Positions 24,463-34,213 are shown, counted from the stretch's first letter. The stretch is DNA of 37,126 nt from Lachnospiraceae bacterium (GCA_030537215.1 JAUNOF010000001.1:1-37126), one strand, 5' to 3'. Made by a program: numbers and translations. Notes: a model not told the origin generated them from the letters alone.

Positions 24463-26004
24463 TTACTTTACCAGCAAGCTCTTTCCGGTCATTTCCTTAG
24501 GCTGCTCCATGCCCATCAGTTCAATCAAAGTCGGTGCAATATCTGCCAGGCAGCCGCCTTCTCTTAACTTGTAAGCAGGATCTGCATTTACCAGAATAAA
24601 TGGAACCGGGTTGGTGGTATGAGCGGTCCAGGGCTCACCGGTGGTATAGTCTACCAGCTGCTCTGCATTGCCGTGGTCCGCACAGATAAACAGAACGCCG
24701 TCTACTTCCTTGATGGCATCTACTGTCTTGCCCACACACTCGTCTACCGTCTCGATGGCCTTGATGGCAGCTGCTTCTACGCCGGTATGACCTACCATAT
24801 CCGGGTTTGCAAAGTTGATGATGATCACATCGTACTTACCGGACTTAATGGCCTCAACCAGCTTCTGGCATACCATCGGCGCGCTCATCTCCGGCTTTAA
24901 GTCGTAGGTAGCAACCTCCTTGGGAGATGGAACCAGAATACGGTCCTCGCCCTCGTTGGGTTCCTCAACACCGCCGTTGAAGAAGAAGGTAACGTGGGCG
25001 TATTTCTCCGTCTCCGCGATCCTCGCCTGCTTCTTGCCGTTAGCCGCCAGGAACTCACCGAAGGTATTGGTGATGGTCTCCTTGTGGAAAGCTACCAGCT
25101 TATTTCCGATGGTTTCATCGTAATCGGTAAAGCATACATATACCAGATCCATTCTCTTGCCCCGCTCAAAACCGGTAAACTCATCATCGCAGAATGCGCG
25201 GGTGATCTCACGGGCACGGTCCGGACGGAAATTATAGAAAATAATAGAGTCATGCTCCTTGATCAGGCCGATTGGCTTGCCGTCTTCAACAACAACGGTG
25301 GGCATTACAAACTCGTCATATTTCTCCTCATCGTAGGATGCCTGAATTCCTGCCGGGCCGCTGACTGCAGTCTTACCCTCGCCCTTCGTGAGCGCATCAT
25401 AAGCCAGCTTCACACGATCCCAGTTCTTATCACGGTCCATAGCATAGTAACGTCCCATAACGGAAGCAACCTTGCCTACGCCGATCTCCTTCATCTTTGC
25501 TTCCAGTGTCTCTACAAACTCCTTGCCAGATGCAGGCGGGGTGTCACGGCCATCTAAGAAGCAATGAACAAATACCTTTTCCAGGCCATTTCTCTTAGCC
25601 AGCTCTAACAGTCCGAAAATATGGGTCAGATGGCTGTGTACACCGCCGTCTGATACCAGACCGTATAAATGAAGAGCGGAATCATGCTTCTTGCAGTTCT
25701 CAACTGCCTGTAAAAACTCTGGAATCTGGAAGAAATCGCCGTCCTGAATGGACTTGGTAATTCTGGTCAGTTCCTGATATACGATTCGTCCTGCACCCAT
25801 GTTCAGATGGCCTACCTCAGAGTTGCCCATCTGCCCATCCGGCAGACCAACTGCCATACCGCTGGCATAGCCCTTAACAAACGGGCACTGGCTCATCAGC
25901 TGATCCATGATGGGAGTCTTGCCCTCACACACTGCATTATGCTCACAGTTATCATTTAAACCATAACCGTCAAGAATCATTAAAACTACTGGTTTTTTGC
26001 TCAT
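24463..26004 (-). CDS. gpmI: Cofactor-independent phosphoglycerate mutase
   Basis: 513 aa, Mn2+-dependent enzyme interconverting 3- and 2-phosphoglycerate. Metal and phosphoserine motifs are visible: LMILDGYGLN (Asp near residue 11), MGNSEVGHLNMGAG (phospho-Ser in NSEVGH), GRYYAMDRD, RPDRAREITRA, NPDMVGHTG, CADHGNAEQ, and TAHTTNPVP. ATG 26004 has AAAGGAAA just before it and AGGAG about 11 bases upstream; an in-frame GTG at 26025 would add 7 residues without a site. The 513-aa length is normal. Last gene of the gap-pgk-tpi-gpm cluster. Confidence 0.97.
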   Translation of the reverse strand: MSKKPVVLMILDGYGLNDNCEHNAVCEGKTPIMDQLMSQCPFVKGYASGMAVGLPDGQMGNSEVGHLNMGAGRIVYQELTRITKSIQDGDFFQIPEFLQAVENCKKHDSALHLYGLVSDGGVHSHLTHIFGLLELAKRNGLEKVFVHCFLDGRDTPPASGKEFVETLEAKMKEIGVGKVASVMGRYYAMDRDKNWDRVKLAYDALTKGEGKTAVSGPAGIQASYDEEKYDEFVMPTVVVEDGKPIGLIKEHDSIIFYNFRPDRAREITRAFCDDEFTGFERGKRMDLVYVCFTDYDETIGNKLVAFHKETITNTFGEFLAANGKKQARIAETEKYAHVTFFFNGGVEEPNEGEDRILVPSPKEVATYDLKPEMSAPMVCQKLVEAIKSGKYDVIIINFANPDMVGHTGVEAAAIKAIETVDECVGKTVDAIKEVDGVLFICADHGNAEQLVDYTTGEPWTAHTTNPVPFILVNADPAYKLREGGCLADIAPTLIELMGMEQPKEMTGKSLLVK

Positions 26005-26128
26005 TTCCTTTCTATCTCCTTTCACAGCTTAACTTGTGTAAATGTCCCTTTGGAAGATATTGTACATTAATTAACAATGTATGGCAAGGGTTTGTTTTTA
26101 TATTTTTTCCCAATCCAATTCTTCACAA

Positions 26129-26158
26129 GAAAACCGCATCCCTTCGGGTGCGGTTTTC
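26129..26158 (-). terminator. tpiA terminator
   Basis: GAAAACCGCA (26129-26138) with TGCGGTTTTC (26149-26158), 10-base loop; minus strand ends TTTTCTTG. It separates tpiA from gpmI transcription at least in part. Confidence 0.8.
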
Positions 26159-26171
26159 ATCATTATGTTTC

Positions 26172-26921
26172 TTACTTATAGTTAACGATTTTTCCAAAGT
26201 CTGGCTTTAAGGAAGCGCCGCCAACTAATCCGCCGTCGATATCCGGCTGTGCAAACAGCTCAGGAGCGGAAGAAGCGGATACAGAACCGCCGTACTGAAT
26301 GCGGATCGCCTCAGCCGTTGCCTCATCATAGATCTCACCGATGCATGCACGGATTGCTGCGCATACTTCTTCTGCCTGCTGGGTGGTAGCCACCTTGCCG
26401 GTTCCGATAGCCCAGATAGGCTCATACGCGATCACAGCAGTCTTAGCCTGGTCTGCAGTCACATTTAAGAAAGCGATCTTGATCTGCTGGCGGATCCAGT
26501 CGATGGTGATGCCCTGCTCTCTCTGGGTTAAGCTCTCGCCGCAGCAGATAATTGGAGTGATTCCATGCTCGAACGCCTTCAGGACCTTCTTATTTACGGT
26601 CTCATCCGTCTCAGCAAAGTACTCTCTTCTCTCGGAGTGGCCGATAATCACGTACTTCACGCCGGCATCTACCAGCATATTCGGGGAGATCTCGCCGGTG
26701 TAAGCGCCCTTCTCCTCGAAATACATGTTCTCAGCGCCGATATTGATATTGGTTCCCTTAGCAGCCTCCATTGCCGGAATGATGTCGATTGCCGGTACAC
26801 AGAATACCACATCTACTTCATCATTTACTACTAACGGCTTCAAGGTCTCTACTAATGCCACAGCCTCGGAAGGAGTCATGTTCATCTTCCAGTTGCCTGC
26901 GATAATTTTCTTTCTTGCCAT
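26172..26921 (-). CDS. tpiA: Triose-phosphate isomerase
   Basis: 249 aa, complete. Interconverts dihydroxyacetone phosphate and glyceraldehyde-3-phosphate. Seen: GNWKMN with the catalytic Lys (residue about 12), [11 protein letters not shown] with the catalytic His, [14 protein letters not shown] with the catalytic Glu, and IQYGGSVS phosphate loop near the end. It receives glyceraldehyde-3-phosphate also from the DeoB-DeoC fusion. A short repeat element lies between it and pgk. Confidence 0.97.
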   Translation of the reverse strand: MARKKIIAGNWKMNMTPSEAVALVETLKPLVVNDEVDVVFCVPAIDIIPAMEAAKGTNINIGAENMYFEEKGAYTGEISPNMLVDAGVKYVIIGHSERREYFAETDETVNKKVLKAFEHGITPIICCGESLTQREQGITIDWIRQQIKIAFLNVTADQAKTAVIAYEPIWAIGTGKVATTQQAEEVCAAIRACIGEIYDEATAEAIRIQYGGSVSASSAPELFAQPDIDGGLVGGASLKPDFGKIVNYK

Positions 26922-26953
26922 GATAAGCTCTCCCTATGTTTTATTTGTTGCAA

Positions 26954-26982
26954 CGCAACAGTTCAGTGCCCTCACAGTTACG
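26954..26982. mobile_element. 29-bp inverted-repeat element (copy C, diverged)
   Basis: Same layout and length as copy D. AGTTCAGTGCCCTCACAGTTAC matches the left 29 bases of the 135-bp element closely (read in parts, about 21 of 24 core positions). The left end has drifted (GCAACAG for GTAACTG). Flanking hexamers TTGCAA and TTGCTG agree at 4 of 6 positions, as for an old duplication. It lies inside the tpiA-pgk spacer of the glycolytic cluster. Confidence 0.55.
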
Positions 26983-27018
26983 TTGCTGCGATCATCAGGC
27001 ATCTGCCTGTCCTTATAA

Positions 27019-28239
27019 CTATTTGTCGTCTGCTGCTGCTACGCCTGGAAGCACCTTGCCCTCTAAGAACTCTAAGGAAGCGCCGCCGCCGGTGGAGATA
27101 TGGCTCATCTTATCGGCAAAGCCTAACTGGTTAACTGCTGCTGCAGAATCGCCGCCGCCGATGATGGTGGTTGCCTCAGTTTCAGACAGAGCCTTAGCAA
27201 CTGCGATGGTACCTGCTGCCAGAGTCGGGTTCTCAAATACGCCCATCGGTCCGTTCCATACTACAGTCTTAGCGGACTTAACAGCCTCTGCATACAGCTC
27301 AGCGGTCTTCGGTCCGATGTCTAAGCCTTCCATGTCATCTGGAATCTCGTTAGAAGCAACTACCTGTACCTCGATCGGTCCATCGATTGGATTGGGGAAT
27401 GCTGCAGCGATGGTGGTATCAACTGGAAGAAGCAGCTTCTTTCCTAACTTCTCAGCCTTCTCCATCATCTCCTTGCAGTAATCAAGCTTGGTATCATCTA
27501 CTAAGGAATTGCCTACGCTCAAGCCCTGTGCCTTTAAGAAGGTGAATGCCATGCCGCCGCCGATAATCAGAGTGTCGCACTTCTCCAGCAGGTTGGAGAT
27601 TACGTTTAACTTATCCGCTACCTTTGCGCCGCCTAAGATGGCTACGAATGGTCTTACCGGATTCTCTACTGCATTGCCTAAGAAGTCGATCTCCTTCTGC
27701 ATCAGATAGCCAACTGCGTTGGAGCCGCCCTTAGCGGTGATAAACTTGGTAACGCCTTCTACAGAAGCATGTGCTCTGTGGGAGGAACCGAATGCGTCGC
27801 ATACATAATCATCAGCCAGGTCAGCTAATTCCTTGCTGAACTCCTCGCCGTTCTTGGTCTCTTCCTTGCCGCGGAAACGGGTGTTCTGTAATAATACAAC
27901 ATCGCCCTCTGCCATAGCCTCAACTGCCTTGGTAGCAGCCTCGCCGGTTACATTGTAATCGGATACGAAAACAACATCCTTGCCCAGCTTCTCGGACAGT
28001 CTCTTTGCAACTGGCGCTAAGGACTCACCCTCGTTCGGGCCGTTCTTTACCTTGCCTAAGTGGGAGCAGAGGATAACCTTTGCGCCGTCCTTGATCAGCT
28101 TCTGGATGGTAGGAAGCGCTGCTACGATACGGGTTTCGTCTGTGATCTCGCCGTTCTTTAACGGTACGTTAAAGTCACAGCGAACCAGCACTCTCTTGCC
28201 TTTTACATTTAAATCATCTACGGATTTCTTATTTAACAT
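27019..28239 (-). CDS. pgk: Phosphoglycerate kinase
   Basis: 406 aa, complete. Transfers phosphate from 1,3-bisphosphoglycerate to ADP. Motifs: [15 protein letters not shown] near residues 17-31, [24 protein letters not shown] (read in parts), [18 protein letters not shown] and GGGDSAAA near the end. Start is ATG 28239 (MLNKKS), 8 bases after AGGAG. Codon use is strongly biased like the neighbouring gapA, as expected for a highly expressed gene. Confidence 0.97.
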   Translation of the reverse strand: MLNKKSVDDLNVKGKRVLVRCDFNVPLKNGEITDETRIVAALPTIQKLIKDGAKVILCSHLGKVKNGPNEGESLAPVAKRLSEKLGKDVVFVSDYNVTGEAATKAVEAMAEGDVVLLQNTRFRGKEETKNGEEFSKELADLADDYVCDAFGSSHRAHASVEGVTKFITAKGGSNAVGYLMQKEIDFLGNAVENPVRPFVAILGGAKVADKLNVISNLLEKCDTLIIGGGMAFTFLKAQGLSVGNSLVDDTKLDYCKEMMEKAEKLGKKLLLPVDTTIAAAFPNPIDGPIEVQVVASNEIPDDMEGLDIGPKTAELYAEAVKSAKTVVWNGPMGVFENPTLAAGTIAVAKALSETEATTIIGGGDSAAAVNQLGFADKMSHISTGGGASLEFLEGKVLPGVAAADDK

Positions 28240-28292
28240 GGGGAAATCTCCTTTCATTCCAATCAATCAGTTCTGCAGTTTATGTTTAAAAA

Positions 28293-28317
28293 GGTCCGGT
28301 CCTTTTGAGACCGGACC
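28293..28317 (-). terminator. gapA terminator or attenuator before pgk
   Basis: GGTCCGGTC (28293-28301) with GACCGGACC (28309-28317), 7-base loop; minus strand continues TTTTTAAAC. Lying between gapA and pgk, it should reduce read-through so that gapA mRNA is most abundant. Confidence 0.85.
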
Positions 28318-28372
28318 CTTGCTTGAGTCTTTTATGGGATTGCTCTCCCGCCAAAGCCTGTCCTTAAGCTGA

Positions 28373-29404
28373 TTATGCTAACTCAGCGAAGTACTTAATG
28401 GTGCGAACCATCTGGCTGGTGTAGGAGTTCTCGTTGTCATACCAGGAAACTACCTGAACCTCATATAAGTCATCAGCAATCTTAGCAACCATGGTCTGAG
28501 TTGCATCGAATAAGGAGCCGTACTTCATGCCGATAACGTCAGAAGATACGATCTGATCCTCATTGTAGCCGAAGGACTCGGAAGCTGCTGCCTTCATAGC
28601 TGCGTTAATGCCTTCCTTGGTCACGTCTGCGCCCTTAACAACTGCGGTTAAGATGGTGGTGGAGCCGGTTGGTACCGGAACACGCTGTGCAGAGCCGATC
28701 AGCTTGCCGTTTAACTCTGGGATAACCAGACCGATAGCCTTAGCTGCGCCGGTGCTGTTTGGAACGATGTTAGCAGCGCCTGCTCTTGCTCTTCTTAAGT
28801 CACCCTTTCTGTGCGGGCCGTCTAAGATCATCTGATCGCCGGTGTAAGCATGGATGGTGCTCATGATACCGGACTGGATCGGAGCATAGTCATTTAATGC
28901 CTTAGCCATAGGAGCTAAGCAGTTGGTGGTACAGGAAGCTGCGGAAATGATGGTATCCTCAGCAGTTAAGGTATTCTCGTTTACGGAGAACACGATGGTC
29001 TTTAAGTCGTTGCCTGCCGGTGCGGAGATAACAACCTTCTTAGCGCCTGCATCGATATGAGCCTGAGCCTTATCCTTAGAGCAGTAGAAGCCAGTACACT
29101 CTAATACTACATCTACGCCTAACTCACCCCATGGAAGATCAGCAGCCTTTGGCTCCTTGTAAATGGTGATTTCCTTGCCGTCTACGATGATGGAGCCCTC
29201 GCCAGCCTCTACTGTGTGCTTGCCCTCGCCGATGTGGCCGCAGTATCCGCCCTGAGCGGTATCATACTTTAACAGGTTAGCTAACATCTTTGGATCGGTT
29301 AAATCGTTGATTGCTACAACATCATAACCCTCTGCTCCGAACATCTGACGGAATGCCAGACGTCCAATACGTCCAAAACCATTAATTGCTACTTTTACTG
29401 CCAT
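28373..29404 (-). CDS. gapA: Glyceraldehyde-3-phosphate dehydrogenase
   Basis: 343 aa, complete NAD-linked enzyme. N-terminal Rossmann motif [13 protein letters not shown] (residues 7-19), active-site Cys in SAASCTTNC (about residue 155), and [12 protein letters not shown] near the C-terminus. No cggR-type regulator precedes it. ATG 29404 follows AGGAGG; own promoter at 29495-29467. First gene of the glycolytic cluster. Confidence 0.97.
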   Translation of the reverse strand: MAVKVAINGFGRIGRLAFRQMFGAEGYDVVAINDLTDPKMLANLLKYDTAQGGYCGHIGEGKHTVEAGEGSIIVDGKEITIYKEPKAADLPWGELGVDVVLECTGFYCSKDKAQAHIDAGAKKVVISAPAGNDLKTIVFSVNENTLTAEDTIISAASCTTNCLAPMAKALNDYAPIQSGIMSTIHAYTGDQMILDGPHRKGDLRRARAGAANIVPNSTGAAKAIGLVIPELNGKLIGSAQRVPVPTGSTTILTAVVKGADVTKEGINAAMKAAASESFGYNEDQIVSSDVIGMKYGSLFDATQTMVAKIADDLYEVQVVSWYDNENSYTSQMVRTIKYFAELA

Positions 29405-29466
29405 GATTGAATTCCTCCTATTTTCTTACTTGAAAAACTTGTTAAATAAAAATCAACCTTGGTTTT

Positions 29467-29495
29467 ATTCTACCTAATATTCAAGAAAATGGCAA
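29467..29495 (-). promoter_or_regulatory. gapA promoter
   Basis: Minus-strand TTGCCA (29495-29490), 17-base spacer, TAGAAT (29472-29467). Further upstream (about 29521-29545) is an AT-rich run of repeated TATACAT-like words that could be a binding site. Confidence 0.55.
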
Positions 29496-29632
29496 GTCCT
29501 TTTTGTAAGTTTATCAAATTTTATACATATTGTATACATAATATTGGATTTACCGCCTTTTTGATTCCTCACAATTCCGGTATTTCTGCCATATTCCATA
29601 AAGGCTGCCATCCGTCTGCCCGTTGACTGCCT

Positions 29633-31306
29633 TTACAGTTCATCTTTTACATATCCGGCCAAATTATACGCGTGGTCGGAAATACGCTCCAGATTATTAA
29701 TAATATCCAGGAAGATAACGCCGGCGGAAGCGCTGCATTCTCCAGTGGAGAGACGGTTGATATGCTCCTCTCTCATCTCCTCCTCCAGATTATCTACCTG
29801 ATCCTCATACTGGCTCACCTTCCGCACATCGTCCATATTTCCGGTCCGCCTGGCTTCAATCGAATGATAGAAGGACTTGATCACCGCAGCTCCGATGGTC
29901 TTAAGATCTTCGATTCCCACATCAGAAAAGCCGATATGCTCCTTTAAGTAATCAGCAGACTCTGCCAGATTCTCCGCGTGATCCCCCACCCGTTCGATAT
30001 CGCTGATGCTGTAAAACAGATTATTTACCACCAGCTTCTGGTGTTCATTTAAAGAAAGATTATTTACCTTGATCAGGTACTCGGTCAGCACCTTCTCCAT
30101 ATTATTGATGGTTTTTTCCACCTCATATACCTGCTGGGTGGAAACCTCTTCCGGCTTTGTCAGGGAATCCAGGGCACGCTGGACATTTTCCAGGGTAATC
30201 TGTCCCATATGGATGACCTCCGTGGCAGCCACCTCGATGGCCAGAGCCGGCGACTCGAAGATACGCTGATCCAGATGACGGATTGCTGCTGCCTCCTCGC
30301 TTTCCTCCTGAACCGGTTTCTGATCCTCTGCCTTCTCCTTTACAAACAGAGCGGAAAGCTTTACCAGCAGATCGGCAAAGGGATAAAGCAGGATGGTATT
30401 GGTTACATTAAAAATCGTGTGGAACATGGAAATCTGCACCGCATTAATGTGACCAAATGCAAATTCCGGTACAATAAAGGACAGCACATACATGCCTACC
30501 GCAAAAATAACAGCGCCGATGGTATTAAACATCAGATGAATGGATGCAGCCCGCTTGGCAGTCCGGTTGGCGCCTGCACTGGAAAGAACAGCCGTCACAC
30601 AGGTTCCAATATTCTGTCCCAAGGTAATGTAGATCGCCGCGCTCATGGTCACAACCCCATTCATGGCCAGGGTCTGCAGAATACCTACCGATGCGGTAGA
30701 ACTCTGAATCAGCGCGGTGATCACAGCACCTGCAATAATACCAAGAATCGGATTTCCTCCCAGGATCCGGAAAATATCCGCAAAAATCGGCGCATCCGTG
30801 TACGGCTCAATGGAACCGGACATAAAGGACAAGCCGATAAATAAAAGGCCGATGCCGATCAAGATCTCCCCGATCATATTTGCCTTCTGTTTTTTAGAAA
30901 ACGCCATCAAAAACGCGCCGATTCCTGCGCACAGAGGGGCGAAAAAGGAAGGCTGGAGCATGGCAAATGCATCCCCCAGAGAATTGAGGGATACCATCCA
31001 CGCCGTGATGGTGGTTCCGATATTGGCGCCCATAATAACGCCTACCGCCTGTGTCAGATTCAGAATCCCTGCATTTACAAATCCAACTACCATAACCGTA
31101 GTTGCCGCGCTGCTGTGGAGAATTGCAGTGATCAGCGCACCCAGAAGCACGCCTAAGATTCTTCGGTTTGTCACCATTCCCAGGAACTGATTCATCTTGC
31201 TTCCGGCTGTTTTCTGCATACCGTCGCCCATAATGTTCATTCCGTACAGGAACATTCCCAGTCCGCCTAAGAACTGAAATAGATTTGAAATGTCTCCGAT
31301 TGCCAT
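29633..31306 (-). CDS. Na+/phosphate cotransporter with PhoU-like tail
   Basis: 557 aa. The N-terminal half (about 1-320) has the two inverted Na/Pi-cotransporter II repeats with the hallmark QSST/HSSA motifs (AILHSSAATTVMVVG near residue 62 and ALIQSSTASVG near 205) and GANIGTT / GQNIGT loops. The C-terminal 200 residues are helical and PhoU-like (SDIERVGDHAENLAE, ISDHAYNLAGYV). It imports phosphate using sodium, with the PhoU part likely regulating transport. Not part of a pst operon. The leader carries a 5' stem-loop. Confidence 0.93.
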   Translation of the reverse strand: MAIGDISNLFQFLGGLGMFLYGMNIMGDGMQKTAGSKMNQFLGMVTNRRILGVLLGALITAILHSSAATTVMVVGFVNAGILNLTQAVGVIMGANIGTTITAWMVSLNSLGDAFAMLQPSFFAPLCAGIGAFLMAFSKKQKANMIGEILIGIGLLFIGLSFMSGSIEPYTDAPIFADIFRILGGNPILGIIAGAVITALIQSSTASVGILQTLAMNGVVTMSAAIYITLGQNIGTCVTAVLSSAGANRTAKRAASIHLMFNTIGAVIFAVGMYVLSFIVPEFAFGHINAVQISMFHTIFNVTNTILLYPFADLLVKLSALFVKEKAEDQKPVQEESEEAAAIRHLDQRIFESPALAIEVAATEVIHMGQITLENVQRALDSLTKPEEVSTQQVYEVEKTINNMEKVLTEYLIKVNNLSLNEHQKLVVNNLFYSISDIERVGDHAENLAESADYLKEHIGFSDVGIEDLKTIGAAVIKSFYHSIEARRTGNMDDVRKVSQYEDQVDNLEEEMREEHINRLSTGECSASAGVIFLDIINNLERISDHAYNLAGYVKDEL

Positions 31307-31358
31307 ATGGCACCTCTCTTGTTTTTTTAAATTGTATCGTATGAATTGTTATCCGCTT

Positions 31359-31402
31359 TTTTTGCGGCATAGGAAAATAAGAACTTTCCTATGCCGCAAA
31401 AA
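31359..31402 (-). promoter_or_regulatory. 18-bp stem-loop at the 5' end of the phosphate transporter mRNA
   Basis: Perfect 18-bp inverted repeat (31359-31376 with 31385-31402), core GCGGCATAGGAAA, 8-base loop. With the predicted start at about 31410, the stem would begin within 10 bases of the mRNA 5' end, a layout known to protect mRNA. The 3' side is an A-run, so it is not a terminator in this direction. Confidence 0.6.
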
Positions 31403-31416
31403 GCCCGTACCTGATT

Positions 31417-31446
31417 ATCATAACACAAAAGCAGATGCCCTTTCAA
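31417..31446 (-). promoter_or_regulatory. Promoter of the phosphate cotransporter gene
   Basis: Minus-strand TTGAAA (31446-31441), 18-base spacer, TATGAT (31422-31417). No obvious Pho box was seen beside it. Confidence 0.55.
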
Positions 31447-31530
31447 TATAATTTAAAATTTGCGTAAAGTTTGTAAAATTCATCTAAAAATTTTTTTCAT
31501 TCCATGTCACATGTACCAAAAATTCTGTTC

Positions 31531-31558
31531 TTGTAGTTTATTTAAAATCTGGTATACT
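31531..31558 (+). promoter_or_regulatory. sdaAB promoter
   Basis: TTGTAG (31531-31536), 16-base spacer, extended -10 TGG-TATACT (31550-31558). Leader of only about 17 bases to the ATG. Confidence 0.6.
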
Positions 31559-31581
31559 GAAGATACACAGGAGGACTTAAG

Positions 31582-32241
31582 ATGAACGTATTCGATATCG
31601 TAGGGCCGATCATGATCGGGCCCTCCAGCTCCCACACAGCCGGAGCTGCCAGAATCGGTAAGGCCGCCCGCCTTCTTTTAGGCGAAGAGCCGGCAGCCGC
31701 CGGCATTTTATTTCACGGCTCCTTTGCCAAGACCTACCGGGGACACGGCACCGACAAGGCCATCATAGGAGGGCTTCTGGGCTTCGACCCGTGGGACGGG
31801 CGGATCCGCGACAGCCAGACGCTGGCCCAAAAGGCCGGCATCCAGATTCAGATTACCACAGGCACCATTGACGATGCCCACCCCAACACCGCTCTGATCA
31901 CCATGACCGGAAAAAACGGGAAATCCGCATCCCTGCAGGGCGCCAGTGTGGGCGGCGGCAACATCCAGATCACCCGGATCAACGGCATGGATGTGAACTT
32001 TTCCGGCCAGTATCCCACTTTGATCGTGCTGCACCACGACCAGCCCGGCGTCATCGCCCAGGTCACTGCCTTCGTTTCCCAGCACCGGGCCAACATCGCC
32101 AACTTCCGCTTAAATCGTCAGGAAAAAGGCGGGCTTGCCATTATGACCATCGAGATGGATCAGACCATGGATGAAGCGTCTGCTGAAGAAATCAAGGCCA
32201 TGCCTCATGTGGAGGATGTGATCCTGTTTAAATTAAACTAA
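31582..32241 (+). CDS. sdaAB: L-serine dehydratase, beta subunit
   Basis: 219 aa. N-terminal IGPSSSHTAGAARIG motif (residues about 12-26) of the serine dehydratase beta domain and a C-terminal ACT domain (PTLIVLHHDQPGVIAQVTAFV, about 145-165 in parts). With the alpha subunit it deaminates L-serine to pyruvate and ammonia using a [4Fe-4S] cluster; the ACT domain probably gives allosteric control by serine. AGGAGG precedes ATG 31582; 21 bases separate it from sdaAA. Confidence 0.96.
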   Translation: MNVFDIVGPIMIGPSSSHTAGAARIGKAARLLLGEEPAAAGILFHGSFAKTYRGHGTDKAIIGGLLGFDPWDGRIRDSQTLAQKAGIQIQITTGTIDDAHPNTALITMTGKNGKSASLQGASVGGGNIQITRINGMDVNFSGQYPTLIVLHHDQPGVIAQVTAFVSQHRANIANFRLNRQEKGGLAIMTIEMDQTMDEASAEEIKAMPHVEDVILFKLN

Positions 32242-32262
32242 ATAAAAAAGAGGAATCTTCTT

Positions 32263-33141
32263 ATGAAATTATCTTACAATACTGTAGAAGAGCTGGCTGA
32301 AATCGCAGAGTCCAGCGGAAAGCGGATCTCCGACATTGTTTTAGAAGAGCAGTCCCAGTCTATGGAACTTCCAAAGAAGCAGATCTACGAAACCATGAAA
32401 AAAAGCTTCCAGGTCATGCGGGAATCAGTAAAAAATGGAATGAATCCAGACCTGCGATCCTCCAGCGGCCTCAGCGGCGGAGCTGCCTATAAGATGAAGC
32501 GCGCAGTAGATCAGGGCCGGAATCACTTCGGCTATCTCTTTGGCACCGCCATGAGCATGGCGCTGGCAGTGGCAGAGTATAATTCCTGTATGGGCCAGAT
32601 CGTGGCGGCTCCCACTGCCGGCTCCTGCGGCGTCCTTCCAGCCGCCCTGATCTCTGTGATGGAGGATAAAAATCTCCCGGAGGAGGATGTGGTCATGTCC
32701 CTGTTTACCGCATCGGCAGTTGGTATGGTGATCGCGAAAAACGCTTCCATCTCCGGCGCTGAGGGCGGCTGTCAGGCTGAAGTCGGCTCCGCTTCCGCCA
32801 TGGCCGCCTGCGCGCTGACGGAACTGCTGGGCGGAGACCCCCACATGGTCTGCACCAGCTGCGCCATTGCACTGAAAAATATCCTTGGGCTGGTCTGTGA
32901 CCCGGTAGCCGGCCTGGTAGAGGTTCCTTGCGTCAAGCGCAACGCCATGGGCGTGGCCAACGCCTTCGTAGCCTGCGAGCTGGCCTGCGCCGGGATCTAT
33001 TCTACCATTCCTGCGGAAGAGGTGATCCAATCCATGAAACGGATCGGCCAGCAGCTTCCCACCTCCTTAAAGGAGACAGCAGAGGGCGGTCTGGCAGCCA
33101 CACCTACGGGCTGTCGGCTGTGCAAGGAAATTTTCGGATAA
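32263..33141 (+). CDS. sdaAA: L-serine dehydratase, alpha subunit
   Basis: 292 aa, the catalytic, iron-sulfur subunit. Conserved stretches: SSSGLSGGAAYKM (about 66-78), PTAGSCGVLPAALI (a cluster Cys), EGGCQAEVGSASAMAAC (about 166-182) and CDPVAGLVEVPCVKRNAMG (about 210-228). These cysteines are the likely cluster ligands. It works with the product of the gene just upstream and feeds pyruvate to central metabolism. Convergent with the amidase gene, only 14 bases apart. Confidence 0.96.
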   Translation: MKLSYNTVEELAEIAESSGKRISDIVLEEQSQSMELPKKQIYETMKKSFQVMRESVKNGMNPDLRSSSGLSGGAAYKMKRAVDQGRNHFGYLFGTAMSMALAVAEYNSCMGQIVAAPTAGSCGVLPAALISVMEDKNLPEEDVVMSLFTASAVGMVIAKNASISGAEGGCQAEVGSASAMAACALTELLGGDPHMVCTSCAIALKNILGLVCDPVAGLVEVPCVKRNAMGVANAFVACELACAGIYSTIPAEEVIQSMKRIGQQLPTSLKETAEGGLAATPTGCRLCKEIFG

Positions 33142-33155
33142 CGCTTAATCCTTGT

Positions 33156-33986
33156 TTATTGAGCCTTATACTCCTTTACAGCCTTCAGAAATTCCTTCCA
33201 GGCATCTTCATGATCTACAAAATATTTCGGGCAGGCTTTCCCTGTGATATCATAGTGGCGAATCACGCGTTTCCGGCTGATCCCGGTCTCATCACAAAGC
33301 CACGCCGTCAGCTTTACCAGTGATTCATAGGTGGCTTCTGTAAATTCCCCCGTTTCATCTGGATGGCAGCACTCGATAGCAATGGAATCACTGTTGCGGT
33401 TATTGGAAGCATAAGCGATCTCGCTGATGGGGATACACTGGATGATCTCCCCATCCAGTCCAATCACGAAATGAGCGCTGGCGCTGGTAGCGCTTGATCC
33501 GCTCTGATCCGCCAGCCCATCGAAATAATTCCGGTTCTGATCTGCTGTGGAGCCGGGATTCGCCACATAATGAATGACGATATCATTTACCTGGCGGAGC
33601 GATACCGCCGGACGAGAATAAACATTTTTCCGGATCAGCTTCTGGGTGATCCAATCCGGCGGCTGGATCGATGCCAGATTCACACTGGAGCCGCGGCTTC
33701 TCCCCCACCGATACCATCCCGTTCCCAATCCTGCCGTGAATGCCAGAATCATTGCCAGAAGACCGATCAGGAAAGTGGAGCATCCGCCGCCTCCCCTTCT
33801 TTTTCGTCTCCGCTTTCTTGGTGAGACAGGAACATTCACGGTACTTCTGATCCCGGAGGCTGCCTTCTGACGGCTGCGAGACTCTCCCAAATCCCCCCTG
33901 ATTTCCAAACTGCTCCGGCCGTCCATGCCCCATCCGTCTCTGTCCTGCCGGGTTATTCTATGTAATCCTGATTCTTCCACTCTCAT
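33156..33986 (-). CDS. Membrane-anchored N-acetylmuramoyl-L-alanine amidase
   Basis: About 276 aa. Order: cytoplasmic, very basic N-terminus (RKRRRKRRGGGG), one membrane helix (FLIGLLAMILAFTAGLG), short linker, then an amidase_2/PGRP-type domain (PF01510) with zinc ligands in DIVIHYVANP (His) and RVIRHYDITGKACPKYF (His and Cys). It would cut the bond between muramic acid and L-alanine in peptidoglycan, outside the membrane. Start is uncertain: an in-frame TTG at 34085 has no site, and a promoter (TTGACA at that very place) lies over it, so ATG 33986 is preferred although its ribosome site (GGCAGG) is weak. Confidence 0.85.
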   Translation of the reverse strand: MRVEESGLHRITRQDRDGWGMDGRSSLEIRGDLGESRSRQKAASGIRSTVNVPVSPRKRRRKRRGGGGCSTFLIGLLAMILAFTAGLGTGWYRWGRSRGSSVNLASIQPPDWITQKLIRKNVYSRPAVSLRQVNDIVIHYVANPGSTADQNRNYFDGLADQSGSSATSASAHFVIGLDGEIIQCIPISEIAYASNNRNSDSIAIECCHPDETGEFTEATYESLVKLTAWLCDETGISRKRVIRHYDITGKACPKYFVDHEDAWKEFLKAVKEYKAQ

Positions 33987-34056
33987 CTGCCTGCCCTGCT
34001 TTCCGAAATCTGTCAAAGGATCTCTGGTTTTGATTCTAATACTGCTTTTGACATTT

Positions 34057-34085
34057 AGTTTATTCCGATTCCACCATTCTGTCAA
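34057..34085 (-). promoter_or_regulatory. Promoter of the amidase gene
   Basis: Minus-strand perfect TTGACA (34085-34080), 17-base spacer, TAAACT (34062-34057). It argues that the amidase starts downstream of 34050. Confidence 0.55.
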
Positions 34086-34127
34086 TTTTAGTCGATTTCC
34101 TTTTTCATACGATTTTCTTACAGATAT

Positions 34128-34156
34128 TGTAGCTGTTCCCTGCTCTCACAGTTACT
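34128..34156. mobile_element. 29-bp inverted-repeat element (copy E)
   Basis: GTAGCTGT (34129-34136) with ACAGTTAC (34148-34155), same length and layout as copy D, with TTCCCTGCTCTC between. Flanking hexamers AGATAT and CCATAT agree in 4 of 6 positions. It lies between the divergent amidase and purF-like genes. Confidence 0.5.
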
Positions 34157-34213
34157 CCATATTAAATATTTTTTCGTCCGGTATTTATAAGAATTTTTAA
34201 TAGGTGAGCAGGA

